Positions 37,061-47,457 of a stretch of 64,000 nucleotides of DNA are shown one piece after another. The notes beneath the pieces are model-generated. The model saw only the letters and a list, made by a program, of their open reading frames with translations. It made no database searches and was not told the DNA's origin. A program made the position numbers and the translations under genes. The stretch is from Candidatus Woesearchaeota archaeon (GTDB lineage Archaea > Nanobdellota > Nanobdellia > Woesearchaeales > GW2011-AR4). Every line of letters starts with the position of its first letter. Positions within the stretch are counted from its first letter, which is position 1. The stretch is taken from positions 62,001-126,000 of the forward strand of contig JACPJQ010000003.1 of the NCBI GenBank assembly GCA_016187465.1, written 5' to 3'.

Positions 37061-37333
37061 ATGAATTTAGTAAAACTCGAATATGATAATGGCGTATTTA
37101 CTAGAGATGGAAAAGCAGTGCAAGTTGTAGCTATAGGCGAACCTGTTGCAATGTTTAGGACACCCAATGGTTTCTTGCTAGAACATTTAGTTGAGAAGAA
37201 TATACCAACTGACGCCAACGCTTTTACAGTCAGGGAAACTACAAGCCAGACATTTGAAGGGGAGTGGGAAACTGACAGGTTAAAACACATTGAAACACTT
37301 TATGCTGTTGCAATTCAATATTTTAGGATTTAA
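37061..37333 (+). CDS. Hypothetical protein
   Basis: 90-aa ORF. Confidence 0.45.
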   Translation: MNLVKLEYDNGVFTRDGKAVQVVAIGEPVAMFRTPNGFLLEHLVEKNIPTDANAFTVRETTSQTFEGEWETDRLKHIETLYAVAIQYFRI

Positions 37334-37376
37334 TTTTAGTTACATCATTCTCAAAAATTTATGCAACCCCCATTAA

Positions 37377-37640
37377 TCACTTCATATACTTCAACCACAA
37401 TTTCTTGAACACAGGCAAAATCAATGTTGATAGCATAAACGCTATCGCAGGCACTATTGCATTGAGCCATGGATTTGAAATCCCTATTGCTTTAAGGTAA
37501 AAACCGACTGAAAGATAAGTGAACAATAAAAGCAAAAATCTTCTGGAATAGCTTATTTCCCATGCTTTGTCCTGCTCAACCTTTTTGTTTCTTGATTCTA
37601 TATCGTCAATCCTAAGTTCCAGCTCTTTTAAACTAGACAT
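37377..37640 (-). CDS. Small membrane protein with N-terminal coiled coil
   Basis: LKELELRIDDIESRNKKVEQD then two TM segments. Confidence 0.55.
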   Translation of the reverse strand: MSSLKELELRIDDIESRNKKVEQDKAWEISYSRRFLLLLFTYLSVGFYLKAIGISNPWLNAIVPAIAFMLSTLILPVFKKLWLKYMK

Positions 37641-37761
37641 TCAGCAAGCTTAAGGTGGGTGGTTTATTAAATTTTCCACTATCCACTGGACAAAAAGCAC
37701 TGGACATTTGCCCGCGTGAAGTTTATAAAGGAGCTCTTAGTGAGTATAGAGAAAGTGTAAA

Positions 37762-37847
37762 GCCGGAGTACCATAACAGGTAGTGTGGCAGCCTGTCTAG
37801 CTGTCTCGTCTGAGTTCGAGTTTCAAACGAGAATCTCAGCTCCGGCG
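37762..37847 (+). tRNA. tRNA-Asp(GTC) with 13-nt T-loop intron (37821-37833)
   Basis: GCCGGAG/CTCCGGC acceptor, D-loop AACAGGTA, GCAGC-CTGTCTA-GCTGT anticodon arm, CTGAG/CTCAG T-stem; removing 13 nt gives TTCGAGT. Caveats: T at 37 and 10:25 mismatch. Confidence 0.6.
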
Positions 37848-37930
37848 CACAAATAAGTACCATTTAAGGTACGGAACAGCCTGTCATTATAAACTTAGAT
37901 TAACTAATATTTAAATTTTTCCTGCCGTTT

Positions 37931-38692
37931 ATGATAACCAACACCTTCATTTTTTTGGAAAGAGTGGGAAAAAGACTGGAACAAAATATCTGGAGGAATG
38001 GAATCCCTAACTGGGACAGCTTTCTTAAGAGCAAAAACGTCAATGGGCTGGCAAGGCACCGCAAGCTTTATTGCGACAGGAAAATACTGAATGCCAGAAA
38101 AGCGCTTTACAGTTTTGACTCAGGATATTTTCTTAACTTGTTGCCTCAGTCGGAAATGTGGCGGCTGTACGATTTCTTCAAAGAAGATGCGGTTTTCCTT
38201 GATATTGAGACAACAGGCCTGAGCAAAAATGAAGATGATATAACTGTGTTCGGGCTTTACGACGGCATAAGCACAAAAACAATGATAAAGGGCATAAATC
38301 TTGATTTTAATATATTAAAAAAAGAATTGCAGAAATACAAGTTGATTGTCACTTTCAACGGCGCTTCATTTGATTTGCCCTTTATTGAAAAAAGATACCC
38401 GAATCTGCTGCCAAAAATACCTAACTTTGACGTTAAATCCGTAACAAGCAGGCTGGGGCTGAAGGGGGGCCTCAAAAATATTGAAAAAATTCTTAGCATC
38501 AGGAGAAGCAGTATTGTTGACAGATTCTACGGAGGGGATGCATTGACTTTGTGGAGGATGTACAGGGCAACAGGCGATGATTATTACCTGAATTTATTGG
38601 TGGAGTATAATGAGTATGATATCATCAACTTAAAAACAGTTGCAGAGCATTGCGTTAAGAAGATGAAAGAAAAGATTTTGAATTGGCAATAA
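37931..38692 (+). CDS. RNase H-like 3'-5' exonuclease domain protein (YprB-like)
   Basis: VFLDIETTGLSKNEDDITVFGLYDG; VTFNGASFDLPFIEKRYP. Confidence 0.8.
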   Translation: MITNTFIFLERVGKRLEQNIWRNGIPNWDSFLKSKNVNGLARHRKLYCDRKILNARKALYSFDSGYFLNLLPQSEMWRLYDFFKEDAVFLDIETTGLSKNEDDITVFGLYDGISTKTMIKGINLDFNILKKELQKYKLIVTFNGASFDLPFIEKRYPNLLPKIPNFDVKSVTSRLGLKGGLKNIEKILSIRRSSIVDRFYGGDALTLWRMYRATGDDYYLNLLVEYNEYDIINLKTVAEHCVKKMKEKILNWQ

Positions 38693-38695
38693 ATA

Positions 38696-38775
38696 TTTTT
38701 AATGCGTCGCTTCGCGACATAAATTACACTCGGCGAAATTTGTCTTGCCACTAAATTTCGCCTCGAAAATATTGC
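38696..38775 (+). repeat. Intergenic structured repeat, copy 2
   Basis: GTCGCTTCGCGAC + CTCG[GCGAAATTT...AAATTTCGC]CTCG. Confidence 0.55.
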
Positions 38776-38876
38776 AATAAAAATTAAAAAATAATGAATG
38801 TGTAGGCGAGGTTTCGCGCAATGGCAGAAAAGCAAAACCTAGCACAAAACCTGCAAAGCAGAATGAAAATCGATAA

Positions 38877-38973
38877 TATAGAGAACTTTGAATAACCCTC
38901 AATTTTGCCACTTTACATTCAAAGTTCTCTTAGAGAATTTTGACAATTATATGGATATTCAAAATTCTCTATA
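38877..38973 (+). mobile_element. 97-nt MITE-like double palindrome, copy 2
   Basis: Identical to 19896-19992. Confidence 0.7.
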
Positions 38974-38993
38974 AATATCAAAAATTAAAGAAT

Positions 38994-39251
38994 TCACTCA
39001 ATAACAACTTTGCTTCCTATGCTCTGCCCCGGCATTCCAGTGTCAAACCTGACCCTTAAGGCACCGGTATTGCCGTGAATGTTTGTAATCTGCCCGGTTA
39101 ATTGCTTGCCTGCAGAAGTCTTCCAGAGCACTTTCCTGCCCACAAGCTGGGACGCCTTGTCTTTGCTGTCAACGCCACTGACTTGGACAACCATCTGGTT
39201 GCTTCTCTTCACCCTTTTGCTTCCCCTGAAATGAACTATCGTGCCTTCCAT
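38994..39251 (-). CDS. rpl35ae: Ribosomal protein L35Ae
   Basis: MEGTIVHFRGSKRVKRSNQMVVQVSGVDSKDKASQLVGRKVLWKTSAGKQLTGQITNIHGNTGALRVRFDTGMPGQSIGSKVVIE. Confidence 0.88.
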   Translation of the reverse strand: MEGTIVHFRGSKRVKRSNQMVVQVSGVDSKDKASQLVGRKVLWKTSAGKQLTGQITNIHGNTGALRVRFDTGMPGQSIGSKVVIE

Positions 39252-39315
39252 AGTTTTTAGGAAAATTAATGGTTTTAAAAAGGTTGTTGTTTTTGATGCG
39301 GCAATCCAATAAAAA

Positions 39316-40527
39316 TCACAATACATTCAACAGAATAATCTGGATCAACAAGCACGCCATTGAGTTGCTTCTGCTAACTTCAACTATATTTGGCACTAAT
39401 CCAATCGATGTCGCCACAACCAAAATCAGCAGTCCGACAAAGCCCGAGAAATACAAGACCATAAAAACAACAAAAGCAATAATCAAAATGCTTAAGATAG
39501 AATAATTAAATCTGTTCATTATTGACGAGAATACCTTGCTTATGTAAAGCGCTAAAAATGTCGCAATACCACCTGCAATCAATGCAACTGCCAGAAACAG
39601 CATTAAAATATTTACATCTATGCTTTGAAGCAGCTGCTGCACAACAATGATCGAGCCGTTTCTCGCCTTTTCAATCGTGAAAAGGGTTATTAAGGACATT
39701 ATCATTGACACTGTATTAATGCCGCCCACCAAAATCAGGTAGCTGAAGACATCTATTTTTCCAACAATCTGGCCTGCAAGAACAGCAGCCTGCGCGGGCC
39801 CTAAGCCTGGAAATATTGAAACTAAGGAACCTGAAAAAATGCCACTGCCTAGAGCTTTAACAACATTTTTAGTCTTGACTTTGATCATCTCTGTTGTTCT
39901 TTGGATTGGCAAAGTCACTTTTTGAGTAAGGCTTAAAATGAGGACGCTTATTCCAAACAATCCGGATAGCATAGGCAGAAGAGGATCTTTCAGGTTTGGA
40001 ATATTGAAAACTATTAAACCTAAAATTCCTGATAAAGCAACTACAATAAAAGCCCAAAATTTTTTGTTCATGTTTTCTTCCCTTAAAATCATGAATATTA
40101 TCACAGCGAGCAAAAGCCAGGCTACATAATCTTTTAAGTATGCAAAAATTAATGGAACAATGATAATCAGCAATGGCGATAAAATAATCGTTAAAATCAA
40201 GCACAATAAGCTCCCAATAACTGTTAATTTTACAGCTTCATGTCCCATTCCTTCCAGCAACATTCTATGTGCCGGCAAAACTGCCAATGCAGTGTCATCA
40301 GCAGGCGCTCCGAGATAGGTTGCACTAATAAAGTCAGTAAATGTATGTGTTATGGACATTGCAATTATGAAAGAAGCGACTGCAATGACATTTGTGTAGC
40401 CGAGCAAAATTGGAGAAATGCTGAACAAAATCAATGCGACAAGATTGATATGCAGGCCCGGAGTCAAGCCCGTTATTATACCCATAACACAGCCAAGTGC
40501 AATTGCGATTATAATTTCTAAAAACAT
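39316..40527 (-). CDS. Tripartite tricarboxylate transporter permease-like protein (DUF112/TctA)
   Basis: GIITGLTPGLHINLVALILF; YLGAPADDTALAVLPAHRMLLEGMG; multi-TM. Confidence 0.75.
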   Translation of the reverse strand: MFLEIIIAIALGCVMGIITGLTPGLHINLVALILFSISPILLGYTNVIAVASFIIAMSITHTFTDFISATYLGAPADDTALAVLPAHRMLLEGMGHEAVKLTVIGSLLCLILTIILSPLLIIIVPLIFAYLKDYVAWLLLAVIIFMILREENMNKKFWAFIVVALSGILGLIVFNIPNLKDPLLPMLSGLFGISVLILSLTQKVTLPIQRTTEMIKVKTKNVVKALGSGIFSGSLVSIFPGLGPAQAAVLAGQIVGKIDVFSYLILVGGINTVSMIMSLITLFTIEKARNGSIIVVQQLLQSIDVNILMLFLAVALIAGGIATFLALYISKVFSSIMNRFNYSILSILIIAFVVFMVLYFSGFVGLLILVVATSIGLVPNIVEVSRSNSMACLLIQIILLNVL

Positions 40528-41000
40528 TATTTCACCAGCCTTATCTTCTCGGCAATTATCTCATTCTTTCCGTTATACTCCTGCACCTTGCCAATAACCT
40601 CTACATTATCGCCATTGCTTAATTTTAAATTGTCGTTGTCCGTAAACAGAACAACATTTATTGGGCTTTGCTGGTCTACTTCAATAAAAACAACATCCCC
40701 TCTGTCGGTTATTTTTGACACTTTGCCCGTAAGTTTCACATCATCTCCAACATTCTTGTTCAGGATGTTTGGCTTGTAGTCCTTCACCTCAATTTTTGTT
40801 GAGATAAAATACAGAAGAACTAACCCAACCAGAGAGCAGATTAATGCTATTTTTAAAAGAGTGGTTTCTTTCATAGTCTTATTTTTTATGGATAATCTAT
40901 TTTTAGTTAATGTATCATTATTATTTTTTATTGATGTATACCCTATTATTTTCCTTAGTATTGTTTTTAAAATTTTCCATATTGTTTCGAGGAATATCAA
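40527..41000 (-). CDS. Membrane-anchored OB-fold protein
   Basis: TM then VKLTGKVSKITDRGDVVFIEVDQQSPINVVLF..VEVIGKVQEYNGKNEIIA; start possibly 40875. Confidence 0.6.
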   Translation of the reverse strand: MIFLETIWKILKTILRKIIGYTSIKNNNDTLTKNRLSIKNKTMKETTLLKIALICSLVGLVLLYFISTKIEVKDYKPNILNKNVGDDVKLTGKVSKITDRGDVVFIEVDQQSPINVVLFTDNDNLKLSNGDNVEVIGKVQEYNGKNEIIAEKIRLVK

Positions 41001-41041
41001 ATAGCAACCTTTAAAAATGCAGAAACACCTACAATATCGGG

Positions 41042-42904
41042 ATGGTAAACTTGAAGTTTAATTCAACGGCAGACATAAAAGTGCCCAAGCGCATCATAGA
41101 CCAGGTTATAGGCCAGGATGAGGCTGTTGAAGTAATAAAAAAGGCTGCACAGCAGAGAAGGCACGTTTTATTAATTGGCGAGCCCGGCACCGGAAAATCA
41201 ATGCTCGGCTTGGCTTTGGCAGAACTATTGCCGATGGAGAAGCTTGTGGACATTATTTCATTCCCGAATCCTAATGACGAGAACATGCCCTTGATTAGGA
41301 CAGTGCCTGCAGGCCAGGGAAGGGACTTGGTTGCAAAGGCAAAATTACAGAGCATGACAATGTTCAAGAACCAGAACATAATTATCTTCATTCTGGTGCT
41401 GCTTTCAATGTTTGCGCCGTGGTGGGTCAGGTCTTACTACAAATCAGACATAATGTTCGCGGCTTTCTTTTTGGGAGGCATGCTTTTCTTGGCTTCATTT
41501 ATAATCTTCCTGAATCTGGGCAAGAGGGTTGAAAACAGGGTAAAGATTCCCAAGGTCATTGTTGACAATTACAAGAAGAAGCAGGCTACTTTTAATGATG
41601 CAACAGGGGCGCATGCAGGCGCTTTGCTCGGCGATGTACTCCATGACCCGTTCCAGAGCGGAGGCTTGGGCACTCCTGCGCATGAAAGGGTTGTTGCAGG
41701 CATGATTCACAAAAGCCATATGGGGGTGTTGTTCATTGACGAGATTGCAACTTTGCAGCCGGCAACACAGCAGGAATTATTGTCTTCATTGCAGGAAAGG
41801 AAATTTGCCATCACGGGCCAAAGCGAGAGAAGCGCAGGCGCAATGGTAAGGACAGAGCCCGTTCCGTGCGATTTTGTCCTTATTGCAGCAGGAAATTTTG
41901 AGACAATAAAGCACATGCATCCTGCATTGAGGAGCAGGATAAGCGGCTATGGCTATGAAATCTACATGAAGGAGACAATTCCCGATACTCCTGAAAACAG
42001 AGAGAAAATAGCTGTTTTTGTTGCCCAAGAGGTTACAAAAGACAAAAAGATACCGCATTTCAGCGTGGAAGCTGTCGAGGCAATCGTAGAGGAAGCTAAG
42101 AGAAGGGCTAATCGAAAGGGCCACTTAACATTAAGGCTCAGGGAGCTTGGCGGACTTATCAGGGCAGCCGGCGATATGGCCGTGGAAGACAAGTCAAAGT
42201 TCGTTATGAAAAAGCATATTGTCGGTGCTAAAAAAATCGCAAGGACATTGGAGCAGCAGATTGCTGACAAGTTCATCGAGCAGAAAAAAGAGTATGAAGT
42301 AATTGTCACATCAGGCAAGAGAGTTGGAAGAGTGAATGGACTGGCTGTCATCGGAGTTACCCCTCCTTATTCCGGAATAATTTTGCCGATTGAGGCAGAA
42401 GTCACCCCCGGAGGAAAAGAAGGAGAGATAATCGCAACAGGAAAATTAGGCGAGATTGCAAAGGAAGCAATCAAAAATGTTTCAGCGATTGTGAAAAAGT
42501 ATTTTGGAGAGGATCTTAAGGAAAAGTATGACATTTACGTCCAGTTCCTGCAGACTTACGAAGGTGTTGAAGGAGACTCTGCAAGCATTGCAGTAGCAAC
42601 CTCTGTTATTTCAGCATTCAAGAATGTGCCAGTCAAGCAGGACACTGCAATGACTGGCTCGTTGTCCGTAAGAGGAGAAGTCTTGCCAATCGGGGGAGTT
42701 ACTGCAAAAGTTGAAGCAGCAATCGAAGCAGGCATTAAAAATGTGGTTGTTCCAAAGACTAACCTGAAAGACATCATCATTGACAAGGACAAAATGAATA
42801 AAATAAAAATAATCCCGGTTGAGACCATACAGGATGTTCTGAAGGTTGTGCTTGACTGGAACGGCAAGCAGAAGATTTTAAGGCAGATTGTCGCTGCTGA
42901 CTAG
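41042..42904 (+). CDS. lonB: Archaeal membrane Lon protease LonB
   Basis: [22 protein letters not shown], two central TMs, [16 protein letters not shown] and Lys dyad region. Confidence 0.95.
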   Translation: MVNLKFNSTADIKVPKRIIDQVIGQDEAVEVIKKAAQQRRHVLLIGEPGTGKSMLGLALAELLPMEKLVDIISFPNPNDENMPLIRTVPAGQGRDLVAKAKLQSMTMFKNQNIIIFILVLLSMFAPWWVRSYYKSDIMFAAFFLGGMLFLASFIIFLNLGKRVENRVKIPKVIVDNYKKKQATFNDATGAHAGALLGDVLHDPFQSGGLGTPAHERVVAGMIHKSHMGVLFIDEIATLQPATQQELLSSLQERKFAITGQSERSAGAMVRTEPVPCDFVLIAAGNFETIKHMHPALRSRISGYGYEIYMKETIPDTPENREKIAVFVAQEVTKDKKIPHFSVEAVEAIVEEAKRRANRKGHLTLRLRELGGLIRAAGDMAVEDKSKFVMKKHIVGAKKIARTLEQQIADKFIEQKKEYEVIVTSGKRVGRVNGLAVIGVTPPYSGIILPIEAEVTPGGKEGEIIATGKLGEIAKEAIKNVSAIVKKYFGEDLKEKYDIYVQFLQTYEGVEGDSASIAVATSVISAFKNVPVKQDTAMTGSLSVRGEVLPIGGVTAKVEAAIEAGIKNVVVPKTNLKDIIIDKDKMNKIKIIPVETIQDVLKVVLDWNGKQKILRQIVAAD

Positions 42905-42939
42905 AAAGATTAATAAATATCAATTCATTCCAATTTAAA

Positions 42940-43281
42940 ATGGCAATTTATAATGTAACAACACGAGAACACGCAGCACAAGGTGGTGAATTCTCAAATA
43001 ATTACTTGTATGATGATACTAGATTGATAGCGATAATCAATTACGGGAATGGTAAACCATATGTTAGTTCAAAAGGGCATGAACTTAAAGATGTCATTGG
43101 ATTGATAATATCTCCTGATAAAAAACAAAGAAATGAGGCAGGATGGAAAATCTTAAGTTCTAGCGTTAAAGAACTCAATATGACAGCGGAAGAGTTTGAT
43201 GGATTAGTCAGGGCAACTCACCCACATCAGCCTGTTACTTTTTTCATTCCTTCATCTAGTTTAGAAAAAAGGGTATCTTAA
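42940..43281 (+). CDS. Hypothetical protein
   Basis: 113-aa ORF. Confidence 0.5.
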   Translation: MAIYNVTTREHAAQGGEFSNNYLYDDTRLIAIINYGNGKPYVSSKGHELKDVIGLIISPDKKQRNEAGWKILSSSVKELNMTAEEFDGLVRATHPHQPVTFFIPSSSLEKRVS

Positions 43282-43374
43282 GATTGTTTTCTTCTTAAAT
43301 CCCCATTATGTAACACCTTCACAGTAACAACAAAATAGAAAGATTTATAAATAGGGGATGTTTTTAAGAGCATC

Positions 43375-44106
43375 ATGAAACAAACAAAAGTTATACCACC
43401 ATTGGAACAAATTGCTAAAACTGCTGGAAGAGTAGCATCCTCACACAGAGAAAAAGAATATTTGGGCGCACTTGCAGATGGTGTGAAATCGGGCAGAGAG
43501 GGATATAATTTGGCACTAAAAAAATATGCGGCAGATCTAGAAAAATATAGAGCAGGTGTACCGAACCATAAGGGAGGTATACCGGGCCAAGAACCTACAG
43601 ATTTACCAATTTCCGAAATCCCATCTATGGATGCAACACGTTATAAAACAGGCACGCCAAACCACGATACACTGCCTAAGGATTTAGCAGGGCATATGAC
43701 AATACCTCCAATACCAAGACCTCAGTCTGTCGCAGTTCTAAATGACCAAAACGTACGTTCTTACGCAAATAGTGTAGGTTATCTTCTGCAACTGGTGAAA
43801 CAAGATCCCGAATCGCTAGTTCCAAATGATAGTGTTACGACTACAAACATAGGTGTTATAAATGACCTTTTAAAATTCGAGAGAAATACAAAAATAAAAT
43901 ATGATCCTGCTGTGTATGACCTAGTAACCAGATGGGCAGGTAAAATGGCTTATAGAATAAGAAAAAATGGTGATGGCGCAATTGATCAACAAATGGTAGA
44001 TAACTATCATCGCCTTATAAGAGGGGTAGTGCCAAATGGCAATAAACTTGTTGCACCCACTGAGTTTTTGGGTGATAAGTCATATGGAGAGAAATCAAAA
44101 AACTAA
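43375..44106 (+). CDS. Hypothetical protein
   Basis: 243-aa ORF. Confidence 0.55.
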   Translation: MKQTKVIPPLEQIAKTAGRVASSHREKEYLGALADGVKSGREGYNLALKKYAADLEKYRAGVPNHKGGIPGQEPTDLPISEIPSMDATRYKTGTPNHDTLPKDLAGHMTIPPIPRPQSVAVLNDQNVRSYANSVGYLLQLVKQDPESLVPNDSVTTTNIGVINDLLKFERNTKIKYDPAVYDLVTRWAGKMAYRIRKNGDGAIDQQMVDNYHRLIRGVVPNGNKLVAPTEFLGDKSYGEKSKN

Positions 44107-44124
44107 GGCGATACTCTTAAATTT

Positions 44125-45105
44125 TCATCTCCACTTCACTTCAACATCATCAGTCCTTTCGTAAGGATGAATGTCAATTTTTTCATAGGCTTTTGTCGCC
44201 TGCTTTCTTTGAAGTATTCCAAGCCACGCTATCATCAATCCATTATCCACTAAAACTTCATTCGGAGGGGCAAAGAATTTTGCATTTCTTTCCTGACACA
44301 TTATAGTGCACATTTCCCTAAGTCTTTTGTTGCACCCAACACCGCCGCCAATAACCAATTCATCCTTATTTGTGTGCGCCATTGCCCTTTCAGAGACTTC
44401 GACAAGCATTGCAAACACTGTTTCCTGAAGTGAAAAAGCCGAATCCTCAACAGAATATTTTTTTGAGTCGTATTTCTGCTTTAAATTAGTTAAAATTCCT
44501 GAAAATGAGACATCCATTCCCTTTACAACATAAGGAAGTTCAATATAATTTTTGCCCTGCAGTGCCAGCTTTTCAATTTTAGGACCGCCCGGAAATCCTA
44601 ATCCGATGTATCTTGCAAAAGAATCAATGAAATTTCCTATGCCTTGGTCAAGTGTTTCTCCAAAAACACGATACTTTCCGCCGTCATAAGCAATGACTTG
44701 TGTGTTTGCCCCGCTCGGGTACAGTAAAACAGGGTCTTTTGCCTTGGTCAGCAATTTTCCGATTTCAAGGTGCGCAATGCAATGATTGACTCCAACAATG
44801 GGAGCATTGATTTTTTTCGCCAACTCTGTTGATTTTTTTAATCCCACTAATAAGCAAGGCGCCAATCCAGGCCCTTGGGAAAAAGAAACCAAATCAATAT
44901 CTTCCAATTTCAGGTTTGCAGCTTTCAAAGCATCTTCAACAACATTATCTTTTGCATTCTCGTGGTGCAGTTTTGCTTCGCTTGGATGAATGCCGCCTTT
45001 TTCTGTCTTATACGCATCCGTAACATTGGCGTAAACCCTGCCTTTGTCATCAATTATTCCGCAGCCGAAAGAGTGGGCTGTTGATTCTATTCCTAGGCAT
45101 ATCAT
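44125..45105 (-). CDS. kae1: tRNA t6A modification protein Kae1/TsaD
   Basis: CLGIESTAHSFGCGIID, GGIHPSEAKLHHENA, GVNHCIAHLEIG, VIGGGVGCNKRLREM. Confidence 0.96.
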   Translation of the reverse strand: MICLGIESTAHSFGCGIIDDKGRVYANVTDAYKTEKGGIHPSEAKLHHENAKDNVVEDALKAANLKLEDIDLVSFSQGPGLAPCLLVGLKKSTELAKKINAPIVGVNHCIAHLEIGKLLTKAKDPVLLYPSGANTQVIAYDGGKYRVFGETLDQGIGNFIDSFARYIGLGFPGGPKIEKLALQGKNYIELPYVVKGMDVSFSGILTNLKQKYDSKKYSVEDSAFSLQETVFAMLVEVSERAMAHTNKDELVIGGGVGCNKRLREMCTIMCQERNAKFFAPPNEVLVDNGLMIAWLGILQRKQATKAYEKIDIHPYERTDDVEVKWR

Positions 45106-45248
45106 AGATAAAAAGAATTGATATTGGTTTAAAAATTATTCCTTGCCAGAATCAATAACTTATTAAATGCGGAAAACACCCCAAAAATATGAAATTTATA
45201 AATAAATTTTGCTAGAAAGATATTAAATGAAGTCTTATAGGTGGTACT

Positions 45249-45380
45249 ATGGATAAAGAAAAATTTGTTCAAAGAGTAAATATTATGCTTTATGAAACAT
45301 GTGGCTGTAATAAAGAAGAGGCTATCAAAGTGCTTAAAGAATGTTTGAAAAGGGCTAATGCAGAATGCAAGGAATTCTAA
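45249..45380 (+). CDS. Small ORF (43 aa), Cys-containing
   Basis: MDKEKFVQRVNIMLYETCGCNKEEAIKVLKECLKRANAECKEF*. Confidence 0.35.
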   Translation: MDKEKFVQRVNIMLYETCGCNKEEAIKVLKECLKRANAECKEF

Positions 45381-45475
45381 ATTGACCCCAAAAGAATATT
45401 TGAGGATTAAAGGGGAGAAATAATTCTTAATGAAAAGGTTTCTGAAAATTGGCGAAGAGTAAATTCAGAACCCCG

Positions 45476-46135
45476 TTATTGTCCGTCTATAAATCCGCAC
45501 ATATCAATCAATTTTGCCTTTGTATATATAATATCTGTTTCTTTCGCAGTTAAAAAATCAAAGGTATATATTTTGAAAGAATCAAAAACATTTTTGTTTT
45601 CTTCATAAAAATCTCTTATTTTTAATAGCGATTTTTTATTAACAGAATGAACTTTCAAACTTTTTCTAAAATATTGATCAAAAGCAGGAATATTAGCAAA
45701 AACACCTAACATAATTTTTGTTATTAAAGTGTCACTTGGTTTATATTCTTTTCCTAGTGCAGAGATTATCTGTTGTTTACAATTTAACAAAAATGAAATA
45801 TTTTCTTCGTTATAATTTTTAACATCAATTTCCCATAATTTTGGGTTCATCTTTGAAATTGCAAGAATCAGGTTTTTATAATTCCTAACACTTTTTTCAA
45901 GAAGAAAAGATGAACCTCTCATCATACCCCAACTTGCTAAATAGAATCCTAATTGCAAACAACTTGTTTGGAGATTTTTTTCATTTGCTAATTCTAGAAG
46001 TCTATTTTCTTTGTAAAATGAGTAAAAGTGATTATAACAAAAATCAAAAGAAGCGTATCTCTCGTCAGGCTTTCTTCCTTTATTGTTGCTTTTTCCTTCT
46101 AAAAATTGATTGAGTGATTTTTTAATATCCATCAT
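45476..46135 (-). CDS. Hypothetical protein
   Basis: 219-aa ORF. Confidence 0.6.
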   Translation of the reverse strand: MMDIKKSLNQFLEGKSNNKGRKPDERYASFDFCYNHFYSFYKENRLLELANEKNLQTSCLQLGFYLASWGMMRGSSFLLEKSVRNYKNLILAISKMNPKLWEIDVKNYNEENISFLLNCKQQIISALGKEYKPSDTLITKIMLGVFANIPAFDQYFRKSLKVHSVNKKSLLKIRDFYEENKNVFDSFKIYTFDFLTAKETDIIYTKAKLIDMCGFIDGQ

Positions 46136-47009
46136 TTAGTAAATTGATTTTATGAATATAAATGTATCGTAAGTTGTCTTGTTGAATATAGCAACTATTA
46201 GACCTAATAATTTAATCCTTATAAATTATATTTCAAATAAGTTAAAAAGAAAAAATAGTTGAAATAAAATGAAAACTAATCTCACTGCGCTTCGCTGCGT
46301 TCGTGAGTTTTATTTTCTTAGAAATATGATTAGCAATGTAGATTTTAAATGTTAGAATTAAAGGTAGAAAATAAAACCATGCATAGGCTTAATCCTGCAG
46401 TTAAACTAGGTATGGACTGTTAGTGAGCGCATGCTGAACACGTCGCCGAAGCTTCGTGCTTACACACCGCTTCTATCAAACTTGTGTTTTACAAGTGTCC
46501 TATGATGTCTCTTTTCAAGGCGGGTTTCGTGCTTAGATGCTTTCAGCACTTATCCCTTAGCGCGTAGCTGCCCTGCCTGCCCTGCCGGACAACAGGTGGA
46601 CCAGAGGCGCCGAACTTCCGTTCCTCTCGTACTAGAAAGTCCTTCCTTTCTGACATCTGCATTTCCAGTAGATATTAAACAAACTGCCTCACAGCGTTCT
46701 GAACCCAGCTCATGATCCCTTTTAATCGGTGAACACCCGCACCCTTGGCTGCTTCTGCACAGCCAGGATAGGAAAAGCCGACATCGATGTAGCAAGCCTC
46801 GCCGGCGAGTATATGCTGTGATTTGCGAAGCAAATCACGGATTGAATTTTTGATTGCAATTTTTCGCCTTCCTAACCAATGAACTCTCGGGCGAGACGAC
46901 TCTGTTATCCCCGGAGTAACTTTTCTGTCATCTCTAGCCCCCATCAAGGAGGACATAGAGGTTCGCTAGGCCAGTATTTCTACTCAGGATGCCATATTGT
47001 TAGTCATCC

Positions 47010-47040
<31 letters not shown>

Positions 47041-47457
47041 AGCGGATTGCTGACCCGCTTGAGCCAACCATTGGGCCCTGTTGATATAAAGTCGAGCAAT
47101 GCGTGAATTTATCCTCGATATCTCGCATTCGCCGTATCTTTTCAACAGGGTGCCACCCCAGCCAAACTGTCTACCAACTGCTGTCCTCATTGCTGAGTTA
47201 GCAGCGTAAGCTCCGAAGAGTGGTGTTTCATTTTCGTTTAGCCTTTCTTGCGATTGGCTAAACTACCACCTACACTACACAACAGAGCTCACGCCGCAAC
47301 AATAAGCTACAGTAAAGTTTCACGGGGTCTTCACTTCCCACTGGAAATCCCTGGCTTCTGCACCAGGAAGGAGTGTTCGGAGGGATCCAACTGGGGACAG
47401 GGGGAACCTCGTTACACCACTCGTGCAAGTCGACATTCAATCGACAAGGTATTACGC

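Noticed and set aside
37762-37847. Reading the tRNA as a type II (Leu/Ser) tRNA, since 86 nt would fit
   Set aside because: No canonical T-arm next to the 3' acceptor strand in that fold; the T-loop BHB model restores a normal 73-nt tRNA.
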